Origin: Azospirillum melinis
GTDB taxonomy: Bacteria; Pseudomonadota; Alphaproteobacteria; Azospirillales; Azospirillaceae
Length of the DNA stretch: 64,000 nt
Assembly: GCF_013340935.1 (NCBI RefSeq)
Contig: NZ_WHOS01000014.1
Location: forward strand, 62,001 to 126,000
Direction: 5' to 3'
Part shown: positions 7,998 through 19,700 of the stretch, piece by piece
Layout of the letters: every line of letters starts with the position of its first letter
Numbering within the stretch: position 1 is the first letter of the stretch
Position numbers and translations under genes: made by a program
The notes under the pieces: model-generated
Database searches by the model: none
Seen by the model: the letters and a program-made list of their open reading frames with translations, nothing else
What the model was told of the DNA's origin: nothing

Positions 7998-8064
7998 AAA
8001 AGAAATAATGCAATCCATACGGAGAAATGAAAATACCGTTCCGCATAACCACAGGTTGAATTAA

Positions 8065-8393
8065 TAGAGAATTAAATAATCCGCTACAAGCTGCCAACAG
8101 GATATCGCATTTCATCACAATTTCTGTCTGTTTGCATCATGCGGAATTTTGCAATAGCTCGAGCTCCGCAGTAAACTGCCGCACTTCTGTTAAATCATCT
8201 TGGCTGCCAATGACGTCTTGGAAATAGAAATTTAACCAATCAATAGCATTTTAGGAAAATCCGTATATTTTGGAGTCCAACCGATGCACCTCCAATCTCT
8301 GCTCGGTGGTGTAACACGTACAAAACATCCATATCGGCGACCAGAAGAAAACTAAGCAGCTCTCCGTCGGTATTCAAGCGAGGCATCAAGATC
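8065..8393. other. Promoter region of the secretion/adhesin operon
   Basis: AT-rich DNA without a convincing ORF immediately before the TolC-like gene. It should hold the promoter of the five-gene operon. I could not pick a -35/-10 pair with confidence. Confidence 0.4.
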
Positions 8394-9917
8394 ATGTTTG
8401 CTGTGTTGTCTCAGTCGATGACGTTCAACGAGGGCAAGGCAGCGAATGCCGCCAAATCTGTTGGCGCTGCAATATTGCTCTCTACGCTCATTACTGGATG
8501 TGCCATCGCTCCGAAGCCGTTGACATCTTCGGAAATGAGCGCTGTCGTATCAACGGATCGGGCTGCTATCGAGAAAAGTACTGTTGCGATATCCGGTTCG
8601 ATCACGCTTGAAGAAGCGGTTGCGCGTGCCCTCAAGCAGAACCTCGATTACCGCACGAGATTGATGGAACAGAGCTTGGCCGCCGGGCAACTGGATGCCA
8701 GCAAGTATGACATGCTGCCGCGCCTCCTGACGTCCGCCGGCTACACCTGGCGCGACAAAGAGAATATCCGGGATTCGATCGACTCCGTGACCGGCGCGCC
8801 ATCGCTGGCAAATCCGTCGATCTCAACGGATAGAACGCGAGCGACTGCCGATATCGGCTTGTCCTGGAGCATCCTCGATTTCGGCGTCAGCTACTACAAC
8901 GCCAATCAGAACGCCGACCGTCTGCTGGTCGCCAACGAGCGCCGCCGCAAGGCCATGCACCTGCTGATCCAGAATGTGCGCACCACCTATTGGCGCGCAC
9001 TGGCGGCTCAGCGCCTTCGCAACGAAGTGCAATCGACGATCCAAGAGGCCGAACGGGCACTGACCGACTCACGGAAGATGTCGGCCGACCGTATTCGCAG
9101 CCCGGCCGAGCCTCTGCGCTATCAACGCAATCTGCTGGAGAATCTGCGTCTTCTTGAGAACGTCGATCGTGAGTTGGCGGTGGCGGAGATCGAGCTTGCC
9201 ACTCTGATCGGGGCCAAGCCAGGGTCGCGGATCCGTTTGGTCGAACCGGACTCTTTCGCTTTCAAGGCGCTGTCCTCCAACGTCGAGAAGATGGAGGAGG
9301 TTGCGCTTCTCAACAACGCCGACTTGCGTGAGCAGGTCTACAGTACCCGCATCGCCGCAGTGGAAACCCGTAAAGCTCTGCTAAAGCTCTTGCCGAACCT
9401 GTCATTCGACTATGGCTACAAGTATGACGGTGACAAATACCTGATCAATCAGGTTTGGCAAGAGGCGGGCAGCCGCGTCGCCTTTAACTTGTTCAATCTT
9501 CTGTCAGGTCCGGCACAAATCCGTGCTGCCGAGATGAATGTCACTGCCAATGAGGCCAAACGCATGGCGCTCCAGATGGCCGTGCTGTCTCAGCTGCATC
9601 TCGCCCGGTATTATTATGACGATGCACTGAAGCAATACAACCGTGCCATTGCGATCTCCGACGTCGACAACAAGCTGGCTGAACTGGCCCGAAGCCAGGA
9701 ACAGAGTGAGATGGGCGGATCGCTGGAGCGTGTGTCGGCGAATGTGACGGCGATCTTGAGCTCGCTGCGCCTCTATCATTCGGTCGCCAAAGTCAATGAG
9801 GCGATCAGCCGGATCCAGGCATCTCTCGGCCAGGAACCGGATATTGGTGCTTTGGACGATATCACCTTGGACGATCTGAAGCAGAAGCTTCATGTCCTCC
9901 TTCAGGACCAGGTGTGA
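8394..9917 (+). CDS. TolC-like outer-membrane efflux protein
   Basis: A 507-aa protein with a lipoprotein-type N-terminus (LLSTLITGC, Cys36). Two OEP-like repeats follow, rich in amphipathic helices. Typical stretches are SITLEEAVARALKQNLDYRT, the QL-DASKYDMLPRL strand entry, and the second-half AETRKALLKLLPNLSFDYGY equivalent. TolC-type trimers form the outer-membrane channel and periplasmic tunnel of type I secretion or efflux. It is the first gene of a tight operon: its TGA overlaps the start region of the adaptor gene. The context (giant adhesin two genes on) points to protein export, not drug efflux. An in-frame ATG at 8418 would give a shorter signal peptide (Cys28). Confidence 0.85.
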   Translation: MFAVLSQSMTFNEGKAANAAKSVGAAILLSTLITGCAIAPKPLTSSEMSAVVSTDRAAIEKSTVAISGSITLEEAVARALKQNLDYRTRLMEQSLAAGQLDASKYDMLPRLLTSAGYTWRDKENIRDSIDSVTGAPSLANPSISTDRTRATADIGLSWSILDFGVSYYNANQNADRLLVANERRRKAMHLLIQNVRTTYWRALAAQRLRNEVQSTIQEAERALTDSRKMSADRIRSPAEPLRYQRNLLENLRLLENVDRELAVAEIELATLIGAKPGSRIRLVEPDSFAFKALSSNVEKMEEVALLNNADLREQVYSTRIAAVETRKALLKLLPNLSFDYGYKYDGDKYLINQVWQEAGSRVAFNLFNLLSGPAQIRAAEMNVTANEAKRMALQMAVLSQLHLARYYYDDALKQYNRAIAISDVDNKLAELARSQEQSEMGGSLERVSANVTAILSSLRLYHSVAKVNEAISRIQASLGQEPDIGALDDITLDDLKQKLHVLLQDQV

Positions 9918-9919
9918 CT

Positions 9920-10729
9920 ATGGCAAGGCATCAGAGGGCTGGCCGCGCCGGCTGGAATGGCACGGTGGTGACGAGGGCGGCAGTCGCTGCGGCCATAATC
10001 GGCGCCGTGACGCTGGCTGTGCCGGCTGCAGCACAATCGCTGCCCGGCGCTGGGTTCAACCCACTTGAAATGCGCGCCCAGTTGACGCCACAGCGCTATG
10101 CCACGCTGTCGGCGGAGATCGCGGCCAAGATCAATCGTGTCGCGCTGCGTGACGGCCAATCGTTCCGTGTCGGTGACGTCCTTCTGGAGTTCGACTGCGC
10201 CCTGCAGGCAGCACAGCTCGACAAGGCTCGGGCGCAGCAGGCAGGTGCGGAGAATATGCTCAATGGACAGAGACGGCTGGCCAAGCTGAACGCGGTTGGA
10301 ATGGTCGAGCTCCACAACAGCGAGGCTGAGGTCACCAAAGCCAAGGCCGACGTCACCTACCTTCGTACGACGATGGAGAAGTGCAAGCTCACGGCCCCGT
10401 ACAATGGCCGCATCGTCGAACACAAAGCCCGCGAACAGCAGTTCGTGCAGCCAGCTCAGCCTCTCATCGAAATCATCGACGACAGCATCCTCGAGCTTGA
10501 ATTCATCGTGCCCTCGCAGTGGTTGAGTTGGTTCAAGCCTGGGCACAGCTTCAAGGTACGGATCGACGACACCAGGAATGAGTATCCGGTGAAGCTGGTG
10601 CGAACCGCCGCAAGGGTCGATCCCGTCAGCCAATCGGTGAAAGCTGTTGCGGTGGTCGACGGCAAGTACCCGGAGCTGCTCGCCGGCATGAGTGGCCAAA
10701 TTCTCATTACGCCACCTGCACAACAATAA
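9920..10729 (+). CDS. Periplasmic adaptor (HlyD/RND membrane-fusion type)
   Basis: A 269-aa protein with a signal peptide or anchor (ending VPAAAQS), a split lipoyl-like domain (ALRDGQSFRVGDVLLEFDCA and, after a short helical hairpin, KLTAPYNGRIVEHKAREQQF), and a beta-barrel part (LELEFIVPSQWLSWFKPGHS). The helical hairpin is short. Such adaptors bridge an inner-membrane component to a TolC channel. A GTG at 9914 also opens the frame and overlaps the TolC stop; the ATG at 9920 is preferred. The stop at 10729 is 43 bases before the giant gene, so all are likely co-transcribed. Confidence 0.8.
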   Translation: MARHQRAGRAGWNGTVVTRAAVAAAIIGAVTLAVPAAAQSLPGAGFNPLEMRAQLTPQRYATLSAEIAAKINRVALRDGQSFRVGDVLLEFDCALQAAQLDKARAQQAGAENMLNGQRRLAKLNAVGMVELHNSEAEVTKAKADVTYLRTTMEKCKLTAPYNGRIVEHKAREQQFVQPAQPLIEIIDDSILELEFIVPSQWLSWFKPGHSFKVRIDDTRNEYPVKLVRTAARVDPVSQSVKAVAVVDGKYPELLAGMSGQILITPPAQQ

Positions 10730-10772
10730 TCAACTGGGACTTCAGGTTCGGGAAAGAGGAAGAAAAGCCATC

Positions 10773-13700
10773 ATGAAGACGCCGCCCTTCGTGCATCGCC
10801 GCGCCCTTCGTCGCAACGGCCCGAGCGCGCGGCGCCTTGAGCCCCGCATGATGTTTGACGGAGCTGCCGTCGTAGATGCGACGGCGGCCGTCAATGACAG
10901 CCCGACAGCCGAACACACCGAAGCCGCAGCCGCGCCGGTGCCGGTGGTCGACACTCAAACCGCGACCAGTCAGGCGACGCAGCCGGCGCAGACGCCCACT
11001 GAGACAGCGCCGAGCGAAGCCAGCACGCAGACGTCGACTGCCAGCGGGGCGGCGCCGACAAGCGATACCGGCAACACCCAACCCAGTGGGATCCAACCCG
11101 GTGAGGCAGAGGGGAACAGCTCGACAACCGTGGCTCCCGCCACAGGCCAGCAGTCGGCGACCTCGTCGGACACCACTATTCACCAGACCGCCGAGCCGGA
11201 TGCGAGCAGCCAGTCCGAAACGACGCGTCAGGAGGCCGTTCTTGCGAACGCCACCGACGTGGCGTCGGCTGATGCAGCGCATCTGTCAGCGGTTGAAGAG
11301 CAGGCCAAGCAGGCGATCGCGTCATTTCTTGGCTCGGCTGACGGGCTCGACAAGTTGGCCGCGCTCTTCCCCGGCGCGCAAACCACACCAAGTGCGGACT
11401 GGATGGCTCGTGCGGAAGCCCTACGCGGCCAAGTGCTCAATGGCAGCTTCAACTTGACGGTTCAGTTCGTCGATGGTGCTGCCATGGGCAATTATTTTGC
11501 GGCGTTCACAGCCAGCGGTCCGAACGGGACCCCAACCATTCTCGTCAACCATGACTGGTGGAATGCTCAGGCCGATGACAGTACCCGGGTGCGGGCTCTG
11601 GTCGAAGAGTATGGTCACGCCATCGACAACCGGCTGAACCCCGGCTCCGATACGGCCGGTGACGAAGGCGAGGCGTTCTCCGACAAGGTCCTGAACATCT
11701 CCGTCAACTATGTGGACGAGGCTCGGATCGCGGTGGAGAACGACCACAAATCCGTTGTGATCGATGGGATCTCCTATGAGGTTGAGACCGCCACGCTGTC
11801 CTTTCTGACCGCTTACAAGGTCTATACCGGGGCCGGCTTCCTTGCTGAAAAGGAGCAGAATCGCCATCACTTCATCGACACGTCCCTGGGTGTCACAGTC
11901 ATTACCGATGGGCAGCTTTCCAGCTATTTCTCCGGTAATGACGTCGTTGCCAAAGTAAGCATCAACGGAAGCGATTATTACGGTTGGGTAAGCCGCCCGA
12001 TCAAGGATCAGGGCATCGTCCGCGGCTTCTACTTCTGGTATGATGCGAACTTTGGTAATCTGTCCACCGCCACCCAAGACGGCAATATGGATGGCGACCG
12101 GAATGCCGCAGACAACAACGCTTTCATTCTTGTCGTCGATCAGAGTTATTTCAATAATCTGTCTGTCGCAGGCAGCTTCACGGATAATGGCGTCACGAAG
12201 ACGTACAAGTTCGTTGGAAGCTCCTCCGATCGCGTGGACTCCGCACTCAACTCGCTTGTCGTGCCGAACCGTGCGCCCACACCGACCAATGACAGCCTGA
12301 CCATTCTTGAGGACAGCGGGGCCGGTACCGGCAATGTGCTGACGAACGACAGCGATGCCGACGGCAACGCCCTGGCCGTCACGGGCTTCAGCATCAACGG
12401 CAGCGCCGGGACACTTGGCCAAGCCTTCACCATCGCCAATGTCGGGCAGTTTACGCTGTCGGCCGACGGAAGCTACAGCTTCACGCCTGCCGCCAATTAT
12501 GCCGGCCCGGTGCCCACCATCACCTATACGGTGAGTGACGGTCAGGTGTCGGCGACCGCGACGTTGTCGATCGCCATCACGCCGGTCAATGACGCGCCGG
12601 GCGGGACCGACAAAACCATTACGATGGACGAGGACACCAGCCACACCTTCTCGGCCGGCGAATTCGGCTTTACCGATTCATCGGACAATCCGGCCAATTC
12701 GTTGCAGTCGGTCGTCATCACCACGTTGCCGTCCGCCGGCACGCTGACGCTGAACGGAACTGCCGTTACGGCGGGCCAGGAGATTCTGGCCACCGACCTG
12801 ACGAAGCTGAAATTCGCGCCAGCGACCGATGCATTCGGCGCCACCTATGCCACCTTCACCTTCCAGGTGCGGGACAGCGGCGGTACGGCCAATGGAGGCA
12901 TCGATCTCGATCCGACGCCGAACACCATCACCTTCAAGGTGAACAACGTCAACGATGCGCCTGTCGCTGTTGCCGACACCAACGCCATCAACGAGGACAC
13001 GGCAACCGTCACCGGAAATGTTTCGACCAACGACAGCGATCCCGACGGAGACACCCGGACGGTGGTGGCTGCGTCCGGTGTCGGTGCAACGACCGGGACG
13101 GGGCCTTTTGTGGTGGTTGGCCGGTATGGCACGCTGACCCTTCAGACGAACGGCACCTACAGCTATGCGCTGGACAACACCAACGCTGCGGTCCAGGCTC
13201 TGCGCCAATCGACCGACGTGCTCTCAGAGAGCTTTTCCTACACCATCGCCGATCCTGGCAACCTCACTGCCAGCAGCACACTGACCATCACCATCAGAGG
13301 CGTGAACGACACGCCGGTGGCAGTCAACGATTACAACATCGCAAAAGAGTCGATCGCAGGGTCCGGCAACTACACCAACACCGACACGACGGGCTACAAG
13401 GCGACGGGCAACGTTCTGTCGAACGACACCGACAAGGACGCCTATTCGGAAACGAAAACCGTCACGGGAATTTTTTCCACCGCTCTTGGAAGTACGCCTG
13501 CAGCCGCGTCAACCAACACTTACATTACACTGACTTCCGCTCCGTCGAGCAACTCCATTACAGGCAGTATCGTTTATTACCTGGACAATTCGTCCAACAA
13601 GGTATTCCTTAAGGATGTGTCCAATAACAACCTGTCCGTGTCGATCTACGACTCTTCAACATTGCAAGTAAAGCTGAGCGGCATTGTTTCCACCAGCATC

Positions 13701-16700
13701 CCGTCCGGCGCTACGTTGCATTTTACCAATAATACAAACTCCAACAACGATATTGCGACGTCTGTCTATGGATCTTCCACAACTCAACAACCCAGCGCTT
13801 CGGTGGTGCTGGACAATGCCGGCACCGTTTACGTCGGGATGTCCGTGCAGGGTACGGGAATTCCAGCAGGGACACTCGTCGGTTCGGTAAACACCTCGAC
13901 GAACACGATCACTCTCAAGGACAGCAGCAACAACGCCGTTGCGGTGTTGCTGGGGTCGAACACCTCTCTGTCCTTTACCGCCGCAGCCGGCACGACCATC
14001 ACGGGTAGGTACGGCACGCTCACGATCGCAGCCAACGGCGGATACACCTATACGCCGACGGCCAACAACGCGAACCTGAACGAGGGACAGCAAGCGACGG
14101 AGACCTTCAGCTACCGGATGCAGGACAGTGCTGGCTCTACCGCCGATGCGACCCTGACGATCACGGTTCTCGGCTCCGGCACCAATGATCCTCACGCCGT
14201 TGCCGACGTGAACACCATTGCTGAGAACAGCACCAACGTGACCGGTAACGTGGTCACCGGTACCGGTTCGCCGCTGACCGGCATCGATACCACGCCCTCC
14301 AACACCGGCACATTGTCGGTCACGGCGGCACGTAGCAGCTCCAACAGCAGTGAAACGGCAGTCGGTAGTGGAACGCAAATTACCGGACTTTACGGTACCC
14401 TGACCATCAGCAGCACTGGGGCCTACACATACGCATTGAACAACAGCAATGCTGCAGTCGATGCGTTGCGCTTGTCGTCGGACACGCTGACGGATGTCTT
14501 CTTTTATCGTGTCACGAACTCCACCGCGTTGCGTGAAGACGTTACTACCCTTACCATTACAATCACTGGAGCGAACGATGCTCCGGTTGCCGTTGCCGAC
14601 ACCGCGATTGCCCGTGAATCCGGAGGTTATGCAAACGGTACGGTCGGTGTGAACCCGTCCGGAAGCGTGCTGATCAACGACACCGATGTGGATAATGGCG
14701 ATACGAGGGCGGTCAATGCGGTCCAGGCCGGCGGCAGCTTGACCGGTTCGGCAAGCGCGGTCAGCGCGGGTACCAGTTCTTCCACTGGGACCGCGGTCGC
14801 GGGCAGCTACGGCAGCTTGAAACTGGGGGCCGACGGCGGTTACGTATATACGGTCGACAACAGCAATGCCACGGTCCAGGCTCTGGCGTTCGGACAGACG
14901 CTGACCGACAGCTTCACCTATCGCATGGTCGATTCAAACGGCGCGTCCAGCACGGCGACGCTGACCGTCACCATCCAGGGCGCAAACGACGCGCCGGCCA
15001 ATGCGGTACCGTCGAGCGGGATCACGGTTGCGGAAAGCTCCAGTGTCGCTCTGTCCGGCATCAGCGTTGCGGATGTGGACGATGCGAGCCTGACGGTTCA
15101 GCTGACCGTGCAGAATGGTACTCTCACGGTCGGCAACCTGAACGGCGCCCTCGTTTCGTCCGGAACCAATGGCGGGGCCACGCTCACATTGACGGGCACC
15201 AAGGCGCAGCTGAACAGCGCGCTGGGCACACTTTCCTATCAGGGAGCGACGGATTACAGCGGCATCGATCTGCTGACGGTCCAGACCACGGACTCCGCCG
15301 GTCTGGTGGCGCTCTCCACCGTCGACGTGACGGTAACCGCCGACAGCCGGACTTTGACGGTCACGGGAAGCACCGTCAACGAAACGTCGCCCTACCTTCT
15401 CTTCAAGGTGGACGGCACAACCGGCCAGAAGGTGACGCTCGCTCTTCAGAGCACCGGGACTGGAAGCGGCGACGCCACCATCGGTGCCGATCTGTCGCCG
15501 AACCTGGAGTACTTCAACGGCACCGCCTGGACCGCCTATACCGGTGGCGCAGTCACCATTCCCACCGGCGACGTGCTGCTGGTCCGCACGGCCGTTTACG
15601 GCGACTCCCTCTATGAGGGTGGTGAAACCGTCAAGCTGGTCGCCAGCAACAAGGCCGGTGCAAACTATAATGGCACCGGCACCATCATCGACGATGGGAC
15701 CGGTGCCATCTACCTGTCGACGAACACCAGCTTCACGGCCGATACCACGGGCATTGCGCAGTATCCTGACGATGACCGGCCGTTGACGGTGAACAGCATT
15801 TCCGTCAACGAAGCCTCGCCCTACGCCGTGTTCACGGTCAGCGGTAATGCCAATCAGGTGGTGCGTCTGTCGCTGACCGACGGCACCGCAACCAGCCCAG
15901 CCGACTATGGAACCGGCCTGCAGTATTACAACGGTACCGCTTGGGTAACTTACACCCCGGGCAGTGATCTCACCATGACCGGCAGCACGCTGCTGGTCCG
16001 CACCAGCATCGCCAACGACAGCAGTTACGAGGGGCAGGAGGCCTTCCTCCTGGGTGTTACGAAGCTGAGTTCGGGAACCACCGTCTACGGCACTGCCTCC
16101 ATCTATGATGACGGCACCGGCTCGGTCTATCTCGCCACCAACACCACTGGCACCGCCAATGTCGGCACCGACACCGGCTACCCGTCCGCTCTCGATGACG
16201 ACCGGTCGGTGTCGGTGAGCAGCCCGACCGTGAACGAAGGGTCGGACTATGCGATCTTCACCCTGACGGGCAACTCCGGGCAGACGGTCACCCTGACGCT
16301 CGAGAATGTCAGCGCCTCGATCAACACGAGCCAGACCTTGAAGGTCTGGGATGGGCTCGATTGGGTCGATTACACCACGACCGGAGCCCTTCCGACCTTT
16401 GATGCCAACGGCAAAATCCTTGTCCGCGTGGATATTCGTGCAGAGCAGGACGCCGTCTATGAAGGTGCCGAGACGTTCAAGCTGAAAGCCACTCTGACCG
16501 GTCAAACTGCGGCGGCCGAAGGCATCGCGACGATCAAGGATGACGGCACCGGCTCGGTCTATCTCAGCACCAACACCACCGGGACAGCGAACACCAGCAC
16601 CGACACCGGCTACCCGTCCTATCTGGACGACGACCGCGCCGTAACGGTGAACAGCATCACCGTCAACGAGGCCTCGCCCTACGCGGTCTTCACCGTCAGC

Positions 16701-19700
16701 GGTAGCACCAACCAGGTGGTCCGCCTGTCGCTGACCGACGGCACCGCCACCAGCACGGCCGACTTCGGCACCGGGCTGGAGTACTACACCGGCACCACTT
16801 GGGCGACTTACACCGCGGGCAGCGACGTCACCATGGCCGGCAGCACGCTGCTGGTCCGCACCAGCATCGTCAACGACAGCACCTCCGAGGGCTCCGAGAC
16901 CTTCAAGCTGGTGGTGACCCGCGCCAGCTCCGGCACCACCGCCGAGGGCACAGCAACCATCCGCGATGATGCTGCCGGTGATGTCTATCTGGCGACCAAC
17001 ACCACCGGCACGGCAAATGTCAGCACCGACACCGGCTACCCGTCCTATCTGGACGATGACCGGGCTGTGACGGTGAACAGCATCAGCGTCAACGAGGCTT
17101 CGCCTTACGCGGTCTTCACCGTCAGCGGCGGCGCCAATCAGGTGGTCCGCCTGTCGCTGACCGACGGCACCGCAACCAACACGGCCGACTTCGGCACCGG
17201 GCTGGAGTACTACACCGGCACCACTTGGGCGACTTACACCGCGGGCAGCGACGTCACCATGACCGGCAGCACGTTGCTGGTCCGCACCAGCATCGTCAAT
17301 GACAGCACCTCCGAGGGCTCCGAGACCTTCAAGCTGGTGGTGACCCGCGCCAGCTCTGGCACGACGGCTGAAGGCACCGCCACGATCAAGGATGACGGCA
17401 CTGGCTCGGTCTACCTGTCGACCAACACTACCGGGACAGCGAACACCAGCACCGACACCGGCTATCCATCCTATCTGGACGACGACCGGGCTGTGACGGT
17501 GAGCAGCATCAGCGTCAACGAGGCCTCGCCCTATGCGGTCTTCACCGTCAGCGGTAGCACCAACCAAGTGGTCCGCCTGTCGCTGACCGACGGCACCGCC
17601 ACCAGCACGGCCGACTTCGGCACTGGGCTGGAGTACTACAACGGCACGGCCTGGGTGAGCTACACGGCAGGCAGCGACGTGACCATGACCGGCAGCACCC
17701 TGCTGGTCCGCACCAGTATCGTCAACGACAGCACTTATGAGGGCTCCGAGACCTTCAAGTTGGTGGTGACCCGCGCCAGTTCCGGTACGACGGCCGAGGG
17801 CACAGCCACGATCAAGGATGACGGCACCGGCTCGGTCTATCTGTCGACCAACACCACCGGCACGGCAAACGCCAGCACCGATACTGGTTACCCGGCTCAG
17901 TTGGACGACGACCGGGCTGTGACGGTGAACAGCATCAGCGTCAACGAGGCCTCGCCCTATGCGGTCTTCACCGTCAGCGGCAGCGCCAACCAAGTGGTCC
18001 GCCTATCGCTGACCGACGGCACCGCCACCAGCACGGCCGACTTCGGCGCCGGGCTGGAGTACTACAACGGCACGGCCTGGACGAGCTACACGGCGGGCAG
18101 CGACGTGACCATGACTAGCGGCACGCTGCTGGTCCGCACCAGCATCGTCAACGACAGCACCTATGAGGGCTCCGAAACCTTCAAGCTGGTGGTCACCCGT
18201 GCCAGCTCCGGCACAACGGCCGAGGGCACCGCGACCATCCGCGACGATGCTGCCGGCGACGTCTACCTGTCGACCAACACCACCGGAACAGCCAACACCG
18301 GCACCGACACTGGCTATCCGTCCTATCTGGACGATGACCGCGCCGTAACGGTGAACAGCATCTCGGTCAACGAGGCCTCGCCCTATGCGGTGTTCACCGT
18401 CAGCGGTGGCGCCAATCAGGTGGTGCGCTTGTCGCTGACCGACGGCACCGCCACCAGCACGGCCGACTTCGGCACCGGGCTGGAGTATTACAACGGCACG
18501 GCCTGGACGAGCTACACGGCGGGCAGCGACGTCACCATGACCGGCAGCACGCTGCTGGTCCGCACCAGCATCGTCAACGACAGCACCTATGAGGGTTCCG
18601 AGACCTTCAAGCTGGTGGTGACCAGGGCCAGCTCCGGCACCACCGCCGAGGGTACGGCGACGATCAAGGACGACGGCACCGGCTCGGTCTATCTGTCGAC
18701 CAACACCACCGGTATCGCCAACACCGGCACCGACACCGGCTATCCGGCTCAGTTGGACGACGACAGGCCGACCATCGCTCATGTCGGAGATGGAACGGCA
18801 AACAGCATCACCGTTCCTGAGGGTCAAAGCGCGGTCTTCACCGTTACATTGTCAAATGCGAGTGCCGCTGCAGAGACCTTTGTGCTTGGCTTGGCCGGGG
18901 TGACGGCGACGTCCGGAACGGACTTCGGCATCGCTCCGACCTTCAGCAACGGCGTAACCTACGATGCCACAGCCGGCACCATCAGCGTTCCTGCCGGCGT
19001 GACCAGCTTCACCGTCACGATCCCGACAGTTGACGATGGAGACGTAGAAGCCAATGAAACCTTCACCTTGACCATCGGCGCGAGCACTGGCACCGCCACA
19101 ATCACCGACAATGATGTGGCACCGACGCCCTCCACGGTGGTCGTTACGCCGCCTGTCACTCCTACCGTGCCAGAGCCTCCAACCATCCCGGTTACTCCGG
19201 TAGTCACGGTTACTCCGGTCACCCCGACGGTCCCCGAGGTCGTCACCACGCCGGTGACGCCGACCCTCCCGGAAGTCGCTCCCACGCCGGTGACGCCGAC
19301 CGTTCCGCAGGTGGTCGCCACGCCGGTAACGCCTGCTGTTCCGCAGACCACGCCGGCCCCGATTGTCGTAACCGAAGTGCCGGCCGCGGCGACGCCGGTC
19401 GTTCAATCCGCCCCGGCTCCCACGCCTGTCGCTCTCTCGCCGGTGGTAACGCCGCAGCCTTCCGCCGGCTTCGCTCCGCTGGTCGACCCGGCGATCGTAC
19501 CGGCAGAGATCGGCTCGGCCAACGCGCTTCCAAGCCGGCCGGACGATGCGGTGCGCCAGAACCCCCAATACGAACTGCGGGTCGACAAGCCAATCCCGGA
19601 TGTTCTGATCCCAACCGGGACCGGGTCGATCGCTTACATCTTGCCGGTGGATGCGTTCAAGCACACCGATCCCAATGCGCGGGTCGAGATGAGCGCCGCG

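Noticed and set aside
14934-17993. 1019-aa open frame on the minus strand
   Set aside because: It lies antisense to the tandem repeats of the adhesin. GC-rich repeated coding DNA keeps antisense frames open; the composition (Gly/Ala/Asp/Arg/His) and periodicity mirror the plus-strand repeat.
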